The notes: generated by a model from the sequence alone, not told the origin. A stretch of DNA of 64,000 nucleotides from G942493375 sp942493375 (GCA_942493375.1 OW818698.1:1550001-1614000); one strand, 5' to 3'. Numbered from the stretch's first letter, positions 9,311 to 19,178 are shown. Made by a program: numbers and translations.

Positions 9311-10441
9311 CTATCTCTTGCGTATTGGTGGGTAGTATATGAACAGGTGGGAGATGTCGTCGTTTTCTCCTATGAATATCTCACCATTTGGGCCTACTGA
9401 CATTGCGCTCAGATTGTGGGCTATCCAGTAATCCGGGAAAGCACTGCCGAGAATTCCGAGGTCGGTGAAGCCTTGCTCCGGATCATATCTGAACAGGTGG
9501 GACATTCCCTGCTGTTCTCCGACTAACCCATAGATGTTTCCATCATAACCATATCCGAGCGCACTTATATTGGACTGGCGGTTGGGTTTGCCGAGGTTGA
9601 CCACTGTGCCGGTGATCGGATCATAGCTGAAGAGATAGCCATCAACCGATGTTCCGCCGTAGACTATACCATCATCTCCTACTATCATGCTCTGGACTCC
9701 AGCAACATAGCGCTTACCTTTTTGGCACGGAGCGTGGGCTTCTAGAGAAGTCAGCTTTTCTTCAGCTGGATTGTATACCCAGAGTTGTCCCTCTGTAAAG
9801 GCACCAAGTAACTTGCCGTCGGGTAACGCGACCATTACTGGCGAGGCATTGGCTATTCTTGCGACAATCTTCGTATTTCCGTTATTGGTATCAACTGATA
9901 TGAGTGCGCCATCAGGTGTGGTCAATGCATAGGCTGTTCCATCTATTGGTCCGGCGAGAGCTGTTACTCCTATGCAGCCATCCGGAAGTTCCAGCGGTTC
10001 AATAGCAGTTTTAGCTCCGAGGAACTGCTCCATCCCCTGCCCGCTTTCAGCGGTGACATCGTGCCGGAAGAGTCCACCACTGTCCTGCCCATACCAACCT
10101 CCGAAGATTTGACTTTCTCCGACTTGCAACAAGGCTCCACCTGTTGATGGAAGTTCACTGACCGATCCGACGTGTGCAACACCAAACCCTGAGTGGAAGT
10201 AGAACAGGTGGCACTTATCACCGCAGGTAAGGCCGTAGACGTTACCTGATTGAAGGGCCAGTAGGGTCGTTATGGAAGACTCTCCCCGGGGGATAGAAGG
10301 CTTTACAAGATATTCACGCAGGCCAAAGCTGTACATACTGCCTTCACTCACGAAGGGAAATGCCTTGGTGCGGAAGAGATTTGAGTTGTCAGCAGACTGC
10401 TGCTCAGTTATTTCAGGGATTGCTGGTTTTTTTGTAGGCAT
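9311..10441 (-). CDS. Seven-bladed beta-propeller protein, type B
   Basis: 376 residues from the ATG at 10441, chosen because GGAGG sits 5 bp upstream. The frame stays open to 10486, but that part overlaps the previous gene. I count seven blades with consensus DGxIYGxT..GHLFxYDP...DLG, for example DGIVYGGTSVDGYLFSYDP and DGNIYGLVGEQQGMSHLFRY. The chain ends right after the last outer strand (HLFIYYP). There is no signal peptide. It is the downstream half of an A-B pair; the second pair is at 23550-26168. Proteins of this sort are usually labelled only as propeller, SMP-30-like or streptogramin-lyase-like, and no catalytic residues are evident. The gap to propeller A is 17 bp. Confidence 0.82.
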   Translation of the reverse strand: MPTKKPAIPEITEQQSADNSNLFRTKAFPFVSEGSMYSFGLREYLVKPSIPRGESSITTLLALQSGNVYGLTCGDKCHLFYFHSGFGVAHVGSVSELPSTGGALLQVGESQIFGGWYGQDSGGLFRHDVTAESGQGMEQFLGAKTAIEPLELPDGCIGVTALAGPIDGTAYALTTPDGALISVDTNNGNTKIVARIANASPVMVALPDGKLLGAFTEGQLWVYNPAEEKLTSLEAHAPCQKGKRYVAGVQSMIVGDDGIVYGGTSVDGYLFSYDPITGTVVNLGKPNRQSNISALGYGYDGNIYGLVGEQQGMSHLFRYDPEQGFTDLGILGSAFPDYWIAHNLSAMSVGPNGEIFIGENDDISHLFIYYPPIRKR

Positions 10442-10458
10442 GATTTCCTCCGGTTTGT

Positions 10459-11580
10459 TCATGGACGGTATATCAGCAGCGCACATGGCAGGGTCTGGAT
10501 GGTCGCCAGGTAGATCGTGCCATCCGACCCGCAGACTCCGCGCCAGGTTAAGTATTGCTTATCATTGAATTGCAGCAGATTCTGCGCTGTGCTATGTTTG
10601 GTCGCTATATCGTATTGTACGAGTATGTTTCCTACACCGGCAGCCTGGGCAACGAAGTACAAGTGCCCCTTGTTGTCCGGAACAATGCAGCGAATCATCT
10701 CGACTGACAACTCCGGAAGGACTGTTCCCAAATCTTCGATCTGAGGTGTTTCTTCGCGGGGATCGAAGCGGAACAGGTGACCATTGGAATATGTAAGACC
10801 GTATATCCAACCATCCTCAGCGAGGCACATGTCGGTAATCCACGAGAAACGTGCATCGGTGTTCCACGGATGCGCGTATGGACGGGTATCGAGGAAGATC
10901 AGTTTGTCCTGAGCTACATCGTATTTGATCAACTGAGAGTTAACATCGGATGTGTAAAGGTTGCCAACGGAATCGAAGACCATTGAGATCGGATACCAAC
11001 TGGAGATGCGGCCATAGTCTTTGAAGTCCCGTCCCTGCAGACTACAGCGGAAGAAATGGGCTTTCGGGAAGGTAGCGCCATACAGACACTGACGCTCTTC
11101 ATCCAGCATAAGATATGGGATACCATCATTAGGAGTAATCACACCGAAGTCCACGATCTCGTTACTGAGGGTATCGTGACGGAAGATATGCGCTCCCGGG
11201 AAGCTCATATCCGGGTCATCCCACATAGACAGCGGGCTCCACAGTTTCTGGCCAATCGGCGGGGTTGTGCAGTGGGTGGCACCGTAAAGCTTGCCATCAC
11301 TGGCGTGACACAGAGAGAAGTGGACTTTTCCCTGGGTTGCGTGACCGTTGTCCGGCGGCTCTCCAGTGACTTCACCCATATCTGCCAGATAGCGCAAGCA
11401 ACGCTGATTGGTGTCATACTTATACACCTGCGCAACACCACCTCCAGTGCCTTCAAGACACAGGCCGACATAGACCTGTCCATCCTTACCCATTGTGATC
11501 GTCCAGATGGTATCGTGTTTAGGGTGGTCGCTAAACTCAACGACCTCCCAATTGTTGGGACTTAACGGTTCGAGGTTCAA
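10459..11580 (-). CDS. Seven-bladed beta-propeller protein, type A (TTG start)
   Basis: 373 residues. The start is a TTG at 11580, two bases after the stop of the upstream gene and preceded by GAGGAAA. The next Met (residue 30) would cut into the first blade. Seven blades can be marked, including DGQVYVGLCLEG, DGKLYGATH, CLYGATFPKAHFFR, DGWIYGLTYSNGHLFRFDP and DGTIYLAT, with the chain closing at LLIYRP. The segment QGKVHFSLCHASDGKLYGAT matches QGKIHNPLCEGADGRIYGAT in the protein at 24951, so the two are paralogues. No signal peptide. Co-transcription with the DUF4091 hydrolase upstream and propeller B downstream is nearly certain from the spacing. The function is unknown. Confidence 0.82.
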   Translation of the reverse strand: MNLEPLSPNNWEVVEFSDHPKHDTIWTITMGKDGQVYVGLCLEGTGGGVAQVYKYDTNQRCLRYLADMGEVTGEPPDNGHATQGKVHFSLCHASDGKLYGATHCTTPPIGQKLWSPLSMWDDPDMSFPGAHIFRHDTLSNEIVDFGVITPNDGIPYLMLDEERQCLYGATFPKAHFFRCSLQGRDFKDYGRISSWYPISMVFDSVGNLYTSDVNSQLIKYDVAQDKLIFLDTRPYAHPWNTDARFSWITDMCLAEDGWIYGLTYSNGHLFRFDPREETPQIEDLGTVLPELSVEMIRCIVPDNKGHLYFVAQAAGVGNILVQYDIATKHSTAQNLLQFNDKQYLTWRGVCGSDGTIYLATIQTLPCALLIYRP

Positions 11581-11582
11581 TA

Positions 11583-13793
11583 CTATTTCCTCGCTTTCAG
11601 TGCAACCTGCAGGTGTTCGATGGCGTCAGCGACTTTGGCACGAACGGAGTATAAGCTGGAACGCTCTCCCAGCACGGCTTTCTGCAGACCGACCTGGTAG
11701 AGTATCACTCCATATTTTCCAGGTACTGAGGAGAGCACGAATTCACATTTATGGTTCTTTACGGTTACAACTTCGGTTGCTACGTTTGAAGGTCCTGTGA
11801 ATCCTACCGGAGATGCATATTGTTTGCCATTGACGAGGAACTTTGAATAAGGTAGGTCCCGGTAGCTCTGGTCGCTATAGGCACTGAGAACAAGTCGGTA
11901 TCGGCCATCCGGCAGGTTGGTCTTGAAACTGATCGGCAGGTCAATCTGCTTACCACCGCTGCACTGCATCCAGCCTTCTTCAAGACCAAATGTCCAGCCA
12001 TCTGTCGGTTTGAATGTAAGATCTCGTATGTTGTATCCATCCATAAGATCGCTCATAACTTCACTCATCTCCTGAGCGAGTTTTATGGCGGTCTTACCCT
12101 CTTTAGCAGCTTTCAGTTTTCTCTTCTCTGCACGCTGAGTCAGATCTTGAAGCATAGCGAGACAGTCGTAGTCTTCTGCACCTTCCCGGAGCATCTCCCA
12201 GCGGATGGTAGGTACTACGTGGTCGAGGATCGGTTTCTCAGGGTCATACCTGCGCAGTGGAGGATAAAAGAAGTATCCATCTCCCTGCCGATAGCGGTAT
12301 GTGACACCAGGCAACAAAAAGCTTGGTCGATCCCACGGGGTGAAGTCCTGTCCCCAATATGTAGATAAATAGTAGAGATAACCGTGGCAACCGCGCCTCC
12401 AGGTGTCCCACATTATTGAACGGTTTGTCTGGGCACTCATACCGATCAGGCATGTAGTGGCGACATCATACAACCAGTAGTCTGCGCCTTTGCGACGTTG
12501 ATCATCAGCGACTTCCTGCTTGTACATAGTGCAGTATGGGACCCAGACTGAGATCAGAGATTTGTCGTTGTCATCAATAAGTTCAGCCAGCTTCGGACGG
12601 TTGGCAGGATCGTAGGTCAGTGAAGTGCGGATCCGAGGGTCAGCCTTCCGGATTAGCATACAGATATCTTTGATGCCCTGCATATCATCATCTCCGGGTT
12701 CATCGGTGACATAGTAGATCGCGCGGTCTAGCCAGCCTTTCTCTGCAAGATGAGCTGCAATACCTCGAAATACGCCGATGACAACCTTTTCAAATACAGG
12801 ATCGATAGTACCGTCAGGTTTTTGCCGGACAACTACTGTGCCTTTGGTGTCAGAGATCAACGGAACAACCTTATCGTTGTTTCGAGTCCACAGATAGGGT
12901 GCGAAGTTGAATGCACTGAATGCCTGGCGGTCGTCGAAATAGCGCTTGCCTTCGCGGTCGAAGCTGGTAAAGTCCAGCTTCACTTCGCCGGTCGGTTTGT
13001 CGTCGGCACCTTTTACGAACTCCCACTTGATTGCGCTGTCGGGGAGTGGGTTGAAGGCCATTGTGCCGGGGGCATAGAGGAACGGAGATAAGCGGGCGCG
13101 GATGTATTCGTCAAAATACAGGCGGATGATCTTCTCTTTTTCCTCAGCGGTCTTGCAGCCGTGTGCTCTGTAAATATTACCTTCGGACAACCCAATCATG
13201 CTCTGTAATATAGGTTTACGCGGTAGTGCGAAGCTCCGGACATGCAGTATCAATGGTAAGGATTTAATCAACCGGCCTTTAGTGTATATATTGACCTTTC
13301 CTGAATAGTTACCAGGTTTTGTGGATTCGGGAACCTGAAGTGCAATCCAGAAGACCAGGTTTTTATCAGCATCCAGAGCGAATGAATCGGCAGGTTTGAT
13401 CGGAACAAGTGGATCAGGGCGCATATCAGGATTTTCGGATGTCTTATCGACTTCAAACGGCATATTGACATCCACCCACTCGACTTTGTATATCCGCGCG
13501 AGTTTCGCAGGAATGAGAGCGCCTTTTTGACCGTGCATATCACCCAATTTAACACTTATGCCATCCATCGGTTCAGTACTTCGCACAACGACCTGAAAAG
13601 CCTCCCACTCGTTACGGGCAGACTGTAGCGCGATTGCGCCGGACGGCCATGATGACTTATATACTTGCTGTGGAGCTATTTTCTCATTGGCGGAGACTCC
13701 ATATACATCGGCAGCAAATGCATTACCATTACATGTGATGACCATAATACCAACAGCAAACATAAATAGCTTCATTGAGATGCTCTTTATCAT
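11583..13793 (-). CDS. Secreted DUF4091 / GH123-like glycoside hydrolase
   Basis: 736 residues from the ATG at 13793, which has GGGAGG upstream and starts a signal peptide (KLFMFAVGIMVITCNGNAFA). The longer open frame to 14006 is not needed. An N-terminal beta-sandwich (ALQSARNEWEAFQVVVRS) precedes a TIM barrel of DUF4091 type. The motif IYYVTDEPGDDD carries the Asp-Glu pair that in GH123 N-acetyl-beta-galactosaminidases stabilises and protonates the substrate. WDTWRRGCHGYLYYLS and RWEMLREGAEDYDCLAML are typical of DUF4091. A C-terminal beta domain (DLPISFKTNLPDGRYRLVLS) follows. It heads a cluster with two propellers and a GH42-like enzyme, suggesting a pathway for an amino-sugar- or galactose-containing glycan (inference). 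Confidence 0.87.
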   Translation of the reverse strand: MIKSISMKLFMFAVGIMVITCNGNAFAADVYGVSANEKIAPQQVYKSSWPSGAIALQSARNEWEAFQVVVRSTEPMDGISVKLGDMHGQKGALIPAKLARIYKVEWVDVNMPFEVDKTSENPDMRPDPLVPIKPADSFALDADKNLVFWIALQVPESTKPGNYSGKVNIYTKGRLIKSLPLILHVRSFALPRKPILQSMIGLSEGNIYRAHGCKTAEEKEKIIRLYFDEYIRARLSPFLYAPGTMAFNPLPDSAIKWEFVKGADDKPTGEVKLDFTSFDREGKRYFDDRQAFSAFNFAPYLWTRNNDKVVPLISDTKGTVVVRQKPDGTIDPVFEKVVIGVFRGIAAHLAEKGWLDRAIYYVTDEPGDDDMQGIKDICMLIRKADPRIRTSLTYDPANRPKLAELIDDNDKSLISVWVPYCTMYKQEVADDQRRKGADYWLYDVATTCLIGMSAQTNRSIMWDTWRRGCHGYLYYLSTYWGQDFTPWDRPSFLLPGVTYRYRQGDGYFFYPPLRRYDPEKPILDHVVPTIRWEMLREGAEDYDCLAMLQDLTQRAEKRKLKAAKEGKTAIKLAQEMSEVMSDLMDGYNIRDLTFKPTDGWTFGLEEGWMQCSGGKQIDLPISFKTNLPDGRYRLVLSAYSDQSYRDLPYSKFLVNGKQYASPVGFTGPSNVATEVVTVKNHKCEFVLSSVPGKYGVILYQVGLQKAVLGERSSLYSVRAKVADAIEHLQVALKARK

Positions 13794-13821
13794 TTCATCC
13801 TCCCGCGCATATAATCCACTA

Positions 13822-13896
13822 ACGCGCATTATTCGTGATTGACTCACTTTCGTCCTACTGCTGGTAGAAAGCAGAGTCTGGTGAATAATGCGTGCT
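13822..13896. repeat. 75-bp palindrome, AATAATGCG family, copy 1 (inverted)
   Basis: The ends GCGCATTATTC (from 13824) and GAATAATGCG are reverse complements, with inner pairing around ACTTTCG and AGAAAGC. The reverse complement closely matches the copy at 14541-14617. It lies in the leader of the DUF4091 gene. Confidence 0.75.
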
Positions 13897-14460
13897 TGTG
13901 GAACACAAGTAGGATAGCACATATCTGGTGTCAAAGATACGGAAAAATGCACTATTATTACTGATTTGAAGTAACGCAATTGCTCAGAGTTACCGGAATT
14001 TGTCATCCTGAGCTGTTACGAAGTAACTCCCTTATCCTGTATGCTGCCTGTAAGTAGATTGCTAGATCTTTAGTCCATTTAACGAATACAGAGCGCCGGG
14101 CTGGACCAGCTTACCCAGGATTTTCGAACTTGTTCGCATACATCAGCATTAATTACATACACCTACGCTGTTACTTTTTTTTGTGTTGCAGGCTCAGTTC
14201 TTGGTTATTTGTAATTGTCCGCAAAATATATTTCAGATTTTTCTTACATGTCACTAATGTGTCTTTGTCGCACATTTGCGAGGTTATTGCAACATCTATT
14301 CATAGTATTTTTATTTTAATGCAGACATATTCGCCGTATATTCAACGAGTCCAGGGATACAGACAAAACCTTACACACTACTACCTAAGTATCTACTGAT
14401 TTATTGAATTGCTTACGCACATAATCACGGAATTTTGTGGTAATATACTGGAAAGTATTC
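13897..14460. other. Gene-free AT-rich spacer between palindromes
   Basis: 564 bp with no convincing gene. One 89-codon open frame on the + strand (14130-14399) is hydrophobic and rich in rare combinations, has no ribosome site and looks spurious. A degenerate TCATCCTGAGC motif occurs near 14000. The spacer must contain the divergent promoters for the DUF4091 cluster (-) and the SpoIIE gene (+), but I cannot place them with confidence. Confidence 0.5.
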
Positions 14461-14617
14461 TAACCCGCTTTATTCACCAAGCTTCGCTTTTGTCCGGCAG
14501 TAGGGACAAAAGCTGAGTCAATCATGAATAATGCGGGCTAACGCACATTATTCACCAAACTCTGCTTTCGACCAACAGTAGGGGCGAAAGTGAGTCAATC
14601 ACGAATAATGCGCGCTA
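14461..14617. repeat. Two tandem palindromes, AATAATGCG family, copies 2 and 3
   Basis: Copy 2 (14461-14540) and copy 3 (14541-14617) abut directly in the same orientation. Each starts with a TTATTCACCAA-type arm and ends ATGAATAATGCG or ACGAATAATGCG, with shared TGAGTCAATCA near the right end. Together with the inverted copy at 13822 they bracket the gene-free spacer. Confidence 0.75.
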
Positions 14618-14669
14618 CTTATAAAAACATATAAAGACTCAGTATTTCATGCCTCAAAGTGGAGACCAC

Positions 14670-16898
14670 ATGATGAAGAAGTCTAAAGATGCCACGCAGC
14701 TGCGCAAGCAGGCCGAAGATATAGCTCGTAACACACCCATTCAACCACGGATAGATATAGCTAACCATTCCCGGGAAGATATTCAACATATTCTCCATGA
14801 GCTGACTATACACCAGATTGAACTGGAGATGCAAAACGAACAATTACAACAAGCCCATGATAATCTGGAACAACGTGTTGCAGCGCGAACAGCAGATTTG
14901 ATGGAGAGCGAGAAACGCTACCACGCATTATTTGAAGCTGAATCCGATGCCATTTTCCTGATCGATACAAAAACAGGCAGCATATTGGATGTAAACAATA
15001 CAGTATTATCATTGTATGGCTACGATCGCAATGAATTGCTGAAGATGAAGCAATCAGACATTTCAGCAGAACCTGAAGAGACTCAACGCACCATTGACGC
15101 TGCAGCATCAGTATCAGAGCAGATGGTACATATCCCATTACGATTCCACCACAAGAAAGACGACACTGTATTCCCTGTGGAGATCAATGCTCGTTATGCC
15201 ACCATTGGGGGACGTTCTGTATATATCTCAGCGATCCGTGATATCACAGAGCGCAAGCAAAAGGATGATATTCTTCAAGCCTGCTTGCGTTTGAGTGAAT
15301 TTTCCATTAACCACTCTTTACATGAGCTGATGCAACGCACATTGGATGATGCAGAACTGATGACCGGCAGTTCGATTGGTTATTTTCATTTTGTTGACCC
15401 AGACCAAAATGCATTATCGCTTCAGATGTGGTCAACCAATACACTGATGACAATGTGCAGTGCAGAAGGCAAGGGTCAACACTACAGTGTTGAACTGGCA
15501 GGTGTGTGGGCGGATTGCCTTCGTCTGCGTCGTCCTGTTATTCACAACGACTACTTCAATCTACCAAATCGCAAAGGCCTGCCCCCAGGTCATGCACATA
15601 TTGTTAGGGAGTTAAATATTCCGGTAATTCGTGGTGACCTGGTTGTCGCGATCATGGGTGTTGGCAATAAACTGCAAGACTACCGTGAGAATGACATCGT
15701 AACACTGGAAACACTTGCTAACCTCACCTGGGATATTGTGGAACGTAAGCAAGCAGAAGAAGCGCTGCGTCGAAGCGAAGAACATTACCGCTCACTATTC
15801 GAGAATATGCTGGAAGGATATGCGTATTGCGAAGGCATCATTGAAGACGGCAGGCTAGTGGATTTCGTTTATCTGACTGCAAACAATGCTTTTGAAACAT
15901 TGACCGGTTTACGAGATGTTGTAGGAAAGAAACTTACTGAACTTATTCCAGATATAAGAGAATCAAACCCCGAACTCCTGGATGTCTATGGCAGGGTGAT
16001 TTCCACTGGGATCTCAGAGAAATTTGAGACCTGCATCGAATCTCTGGGAGTTTGGTTGTCAATATGTGCATACAGCACAGGAATGCAACGATTCGCTGCG
16101 GTGTTTGATAATATCACCGAAAAAAAACAGGCAGAAGAGGCGCTGGCACGAATGGCAAGTCGAGACCGGCATATAGCTGAGGTGTTCCAGAGGACGGTTT
16201 TGCCGATTCACATGCTAAATCAACCGGCTGGATATGAGATAGCCACCAAATACCAACCTGCATCCTGTGAAGCGGATGTATGCGGTGATTTCTACGATAT
16301 TTTCGAACTGGCCAAAGGTATTCTCGGTATTTCTTTCGGAGATATCGTTGGCAAAGGACTACTCGCCGCAGTTCGTGTTACAGCAGCAAAGAACATGATA
16401 AGGAGTTATGCCTTTCTTTATGATAGTCCGTCAAAGGTCATGTCTCTGGTCAACGATGCTCTGTGTAGAGACATTGCAATGGAGAATGACATGCTGACGG
16501 CGTTCTTTGCTATATTAAATACACACAACAATACTCTGTTATATTCCAATTCAGGCCACGAACCACCTATGATACGGCGCAGTGACGGAGCGATCGAATA
16601 TTTGAGGCTTGGTGGTCCTATGTTTTGCGGTATGGGCAAGCAAACATATCTTGAAGGCTGCCTGAGCCTTAATGAAGGGGACGTGTTTGTGGCAGCAACT
16701 GATGGTATTACTGAGGCTAGTATAAACAAACGTTCAGAAGAGTTTGGAGCTGAAGGCATTTTACGCTGCTTGTCAGCAAATACAAATGCGCCAGCGCAAC
16801 AGATCTCAGAAGCTATTCTGCAGGATGCAATCAACTTTGCAAACGGAACACTACTCGACGACTCATCGATATTGGTGGTGAAGAAGGTAGACGTATAA
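14670..16898 (+). CDS. PAS-GAF-PAS-SpoIIE (PP2C) sensor phosphatase
   Basis: 742 residues from the ATG at 14670, preferred over 14649 because GGAG lies 5 bp in front of it. The order is an N-terminal coiled coil (HHELTIHQIELEMQNEQL-type region, about 45-85), PAS (about 85-200, ending ISAIRDITERKQ), GAF (about 215-360), a second PAS (about 370-490) and a PP2C-type SpoIIE domain (about 505-740). Metal-binding positions are visible in CEADVCGDFYDIF, ISFGDIVGKG, AATDGITEA and DDSSILVV. Such RsbU-like phosphatases dephosphorylate an anti-sigma-factor antagonist in response to stress. No antagonist or anti-sigma gene is adjacent, so the partner must be elsewhere. The protein is soluble. Confidence 0.9.
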   Translation: MMKKSKDATQLRKQAEDIARNTPIQPRIDIANHSREDIQHILHELTIHQIELEMQNEQLQQAHDNLEQRVAARTADLMESEKRYHALFEAESDAIFLIDTKTGSILDVNNTVLSLYGYDRNELLKMKQSDISAEPEETQRTIDAAASVSEQMVHIPLRFHHKKDDTVFPVEINARYATIGGRSVYISAIRDITERKQKDDILQACLRLSEFSINHSLHELMQRTLDDAELMTGSSIGYFHFVDPDQNALSLQMWSTNTLMTMCSAEGKGQHYSVELAGVWADCLRLRRPVIHNDYFNLPNRKGLPPGHAHIVRELNIPVIRGDLVVAIMGVGNKLQDYRENDIVTLETLANLTWDIVERKQAEEALRRSEEHYRSLFENMLEGYAYCEGIIEDGRLVDFVYLTANNAFETLTGLRDVVGKKLTELIPDIRESNPELLDVYGRVISTGISEKFETCIESLGVWLSICAYSTGMQRFAAVFDNITEKKQAEEALARMASRDRHIAEVFQRTVLPIHMLNQPAGYEIATKYQPASCEADVCGDFYDIFELAKGILGISFGDIVGKGLLAAVRVTAAKNMIRSYAFLYDSPSKVMSLVNDALCRDIAMENDMLTAFFAILNTHNNTLLYSNSGHEPPMIRRSDGAIEYLRLGGPMFCGMGKQTYLEGCLSLNEGDVFVAATDGITEASINKRSEEFGAEGILRCLSANTNAPAQQISEAILQDAINFANGTLLDDSSILVVKKVDV

Positions 16899-17045
16899 AG
16901 CGGACTACAACCAACTTCAACATTTTTTTCCTGCTACTACACTCCACAAATCCACACACAATAACTTTTGTTCGCACAAATTCTCATTTACATGTAGAAT
17001 TAATTGCATTGGATATCCTTCATTACGGTTTTTATATCATAGAGA

Positions 17046-19178
17046 ATGGCGGAGCGATTATTGGATAAACAGAAACCGATTAACGCATATGATTTATACA
17101 GCCAGGCTTTGGAGATCGCCGTGGATGTTGCATCTCCTGTTCTTCATCCTTATCCTTTTATGAATAGTACGCAGCCTGTCCAGCGATTTGTGGCGATAAA
17201 GAATATCAAAGACTACAGCAGAGACCAGATTAGCGAGATGCTTGAAAGTAACCGGGAGAGTATGACGCTGATACGTAAGGGGCTTCAGAATGAGTGCCAT
17301 ATTCCGGATATGGAGACAGGCAATACAAAACTTCTCCAGATGACCACTGTTGCAAATCTATTCATATTTGAAGCATGGCAACAGGCTGAAGCACACAACA
17401 TCGAAGGCGCTATTAAGTGCATCTGTGAAATGATGCAGTTTGGTGTGCATCTTTCAAATGGCGGGACTTATATGCGTGGTATGTTCTGCAATAAAGTGAT
17501 TGACCAAGCAACGAAGCATCTGAGTACACTCATTGACGAGTCCGACGCTGATACAGCCCTCAAAGCTTGCAGAATGTTGCAGGAGTTCCTTGACTTATCC
17601 TCTGTTGTTACAGATGCGATCGAGGGGGAAATCAGATTCTCCCAGGCAAGTATGAACGAATTGTTTGAACAAAGGGATTGGAAAAGCAGCCTTAGTGGAG
17701 ATGGAGATTTCCTGTCGACTAAATGCAATGTCAAAAAGAACAAGGCCTGGCTAAAGCAACTGTCACAACAGGATGTGATTTCTATACTTGATGATCTGCA
17801 TACCCAAATGAGACTGAAGGCTACGCTGCCTTTTCAAGAGGCGATAAATCTTTCTGACCTACCTGAAAATAGGCTTACCAATATGCAAAGTATGGTATTG
17901 AACTTACGCTTTTGTCTTCTGCAAAGAGAATGCTATATCAAAATGCTACAGATTGCCTTTGCACTGGATGCATATAAGATCAAAAATGCCGGGTACCCGG
18001 GTGATCTGGAATCTCTAGTCCCGGAGTATTTGGACAACATACCTACTGATCCATTTGCAGAATCTTGTCCCATCAAGTATATACCTGATCAAAAACCTTA
18101 TATTCTTTACAGTGTTGGGCCTGATGGTATGGACAGTAAAGGGAAATCGATCAAGCCCGAAATCTCTGTTAAGAGCAAAGGGGATATTGTGTTCGAAATT
18201 TCGGCTGGAGAGTATCCCCTGGCTTATGTTGAACCAATGCCTGCAATGCCATTCAATATCCCCGGATTTCCACCACTTAGCCTAGAAGGCAGTAAATGCC
18301 CATTTCCACTCCCGGAATATCCCACATCTGGCCCATGTTGCTCTTCAACTGAGTCTTCGAATATTGAACGTAATGATCGCAAAATCCACAAACCACGCAA
18401 AAAAACAAAGAACTTGTTCGCAGATTATCTGAAACCTACCAGAAGAATGGTCCTGGAACCGGGTGATTCGGGACAAATACCCGTCACGAAGGTGGGTGGA
18501 GTTCCCTGGTGGCCTTATGACTTACCAAGACCTAAATGTCTGCATGGGCACTATATGTCATTTATAGCCCAGACAAGACTAAGTGATATTCCGGAACTGG
18601 GTCCTGAAGATCCCGGGTTATTATCATTTCATTACTGTCAGGAATGCGCTTGTGAAGGGGATATGCCTGATGGATGGATGAATCCTGATTATAATCAGAT
18701 TGATCCAGATGATACCTTGAGATATGATGTCAGGATATTCAACGAATGGCAGGATGTGGAACCGGATGGACTGGGAATCATTGCTGATGATGTATTAGAC
18801 CCACACATCGTTACATTTTCAGACAGGCTGGAAACTCCAAGTTGGGACGATATAAGAGAAATACCAGAACTGTATGACCTGGCACAAGATATTCCAGATG
18901 AAGAGCTTGAATTTATGATGCAAGATGCATACAACTTCGATGAAAGCCAGTTTCCTGAGTTAGTCCACATACCTGTTTCAAAACTTGGAGGGTGGCCGAG
19001 TTGGGTGCAGCATGTAGAATGGCCACGGGATTATCCGGAGGAAGAATTAATCTTTGTAATGCAGCTCTCACCATCGGATAGATGCAATGAAACATGGTGT
19101 AATGGACTGGCATATCTGTTTATCCATCCAGTAGCATATCCGGATCGTAAAGCTAAGTTTATGATGCAATACACATAG
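17046..19178 (+). CDS. Pseudopilin-like domain fused to a DUF1963 (YwqG-like) domain
   Basis: 710 residues with a weak ribosome site (AGAG). Residues about 300-385 contain the hallmark of type II pseudopilin-like proteins: NAGYPGDLESLVPEYLDN, PTDPFAE and ILYSVGPDGMDSKG. The first 300 residues are helical and unrecognised. Residues about 470-705 match DUF1963/YwqG-type proteins: VTKVGGVPWWPYDLP, MSFIAQTRL, VSKLGGWPSWVQHVEWP and ELIFVMQLSPSD. A Pro/Ser-rich linker and a basic patch (KIHKPRKKTKN) join the two halves. Related planctomycete-type proteins usually start with a membrane segment, which is absent here, so the true start could be missing or the protein may be cytoplasmic. The function is unknown. 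The neighbours give no clear hint. Confidence 0.75.
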   Translation: MAERLLDKQKPINAYDLYSQALEIAVDVASPVLHPYPFMNSTQPVQRFVAIKNIKDYSRDQISEMLESNRESMTLIRKGLQNECHIPDMETGNTKLLQMTTVANLFIFEAWQQAEAHNIEGAIKCICEMMQFGVHLSNGGTYMRGMFCNKVIDQATKHLSTLIDESDADTALKACRMLQEFLDLSSVVTDAIEGEIRFSQASMNELFEQRDWKSSLSGDGDFLSTKCNVKKNKAWLKQLSQQDVISILDDLHTQMRLKATLPFQEAINLSDLPENRLTNMQSMVLNLRFCLLQRECYIKMLQIAFALDAYKIKNAGYPGDLESLVPEYLDNIPTDPFAESCPIKYIPDQKPYILYSVGPDGMDSKGKSIKPEISVKSKGDIVFEISAGEYPLAYVEPMPAMPFNIPGFPPLSLEGSKCPFPLPEYPTSGPCCSSTESSNIERNDRKIHKPRKKTKNLFADYLKPTRRMVLEPGDSGQIPVTKVGGVPWWPYDLPRPKCLHGHYMSFIAQTRLSDIPELGPEDPGLLSFHYCQECACEGDMPDGWMNPDYNQIDPDDTLRYDVRIFNEWQDVEPDGLGIIADDVLDPHIVTFSDRLETPSWDDIREIPELYDLAQDIPDEELEFMMQDAYNFDESQFPELVHIPVSKLGGWPSWVQHVEWPRDYPEEELIFVMQLSPSDRCNETWCNGLAYLFIHPVAYPDRKAKFMMQYT

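Noticed and set aside
13794..14006. Longer start for the DUF4091 gene
   Set aside because: The ATG at 13793 has a GGGAGG site and begins a signal peptide; the extension includes part of a palindrome.
14130..14399. 89-codon open frame in the spacer between palindromes
   Set aside because: No ribosome site, unusual hydrophobic composition, AT-rich region, and no resemblance to any known protein.
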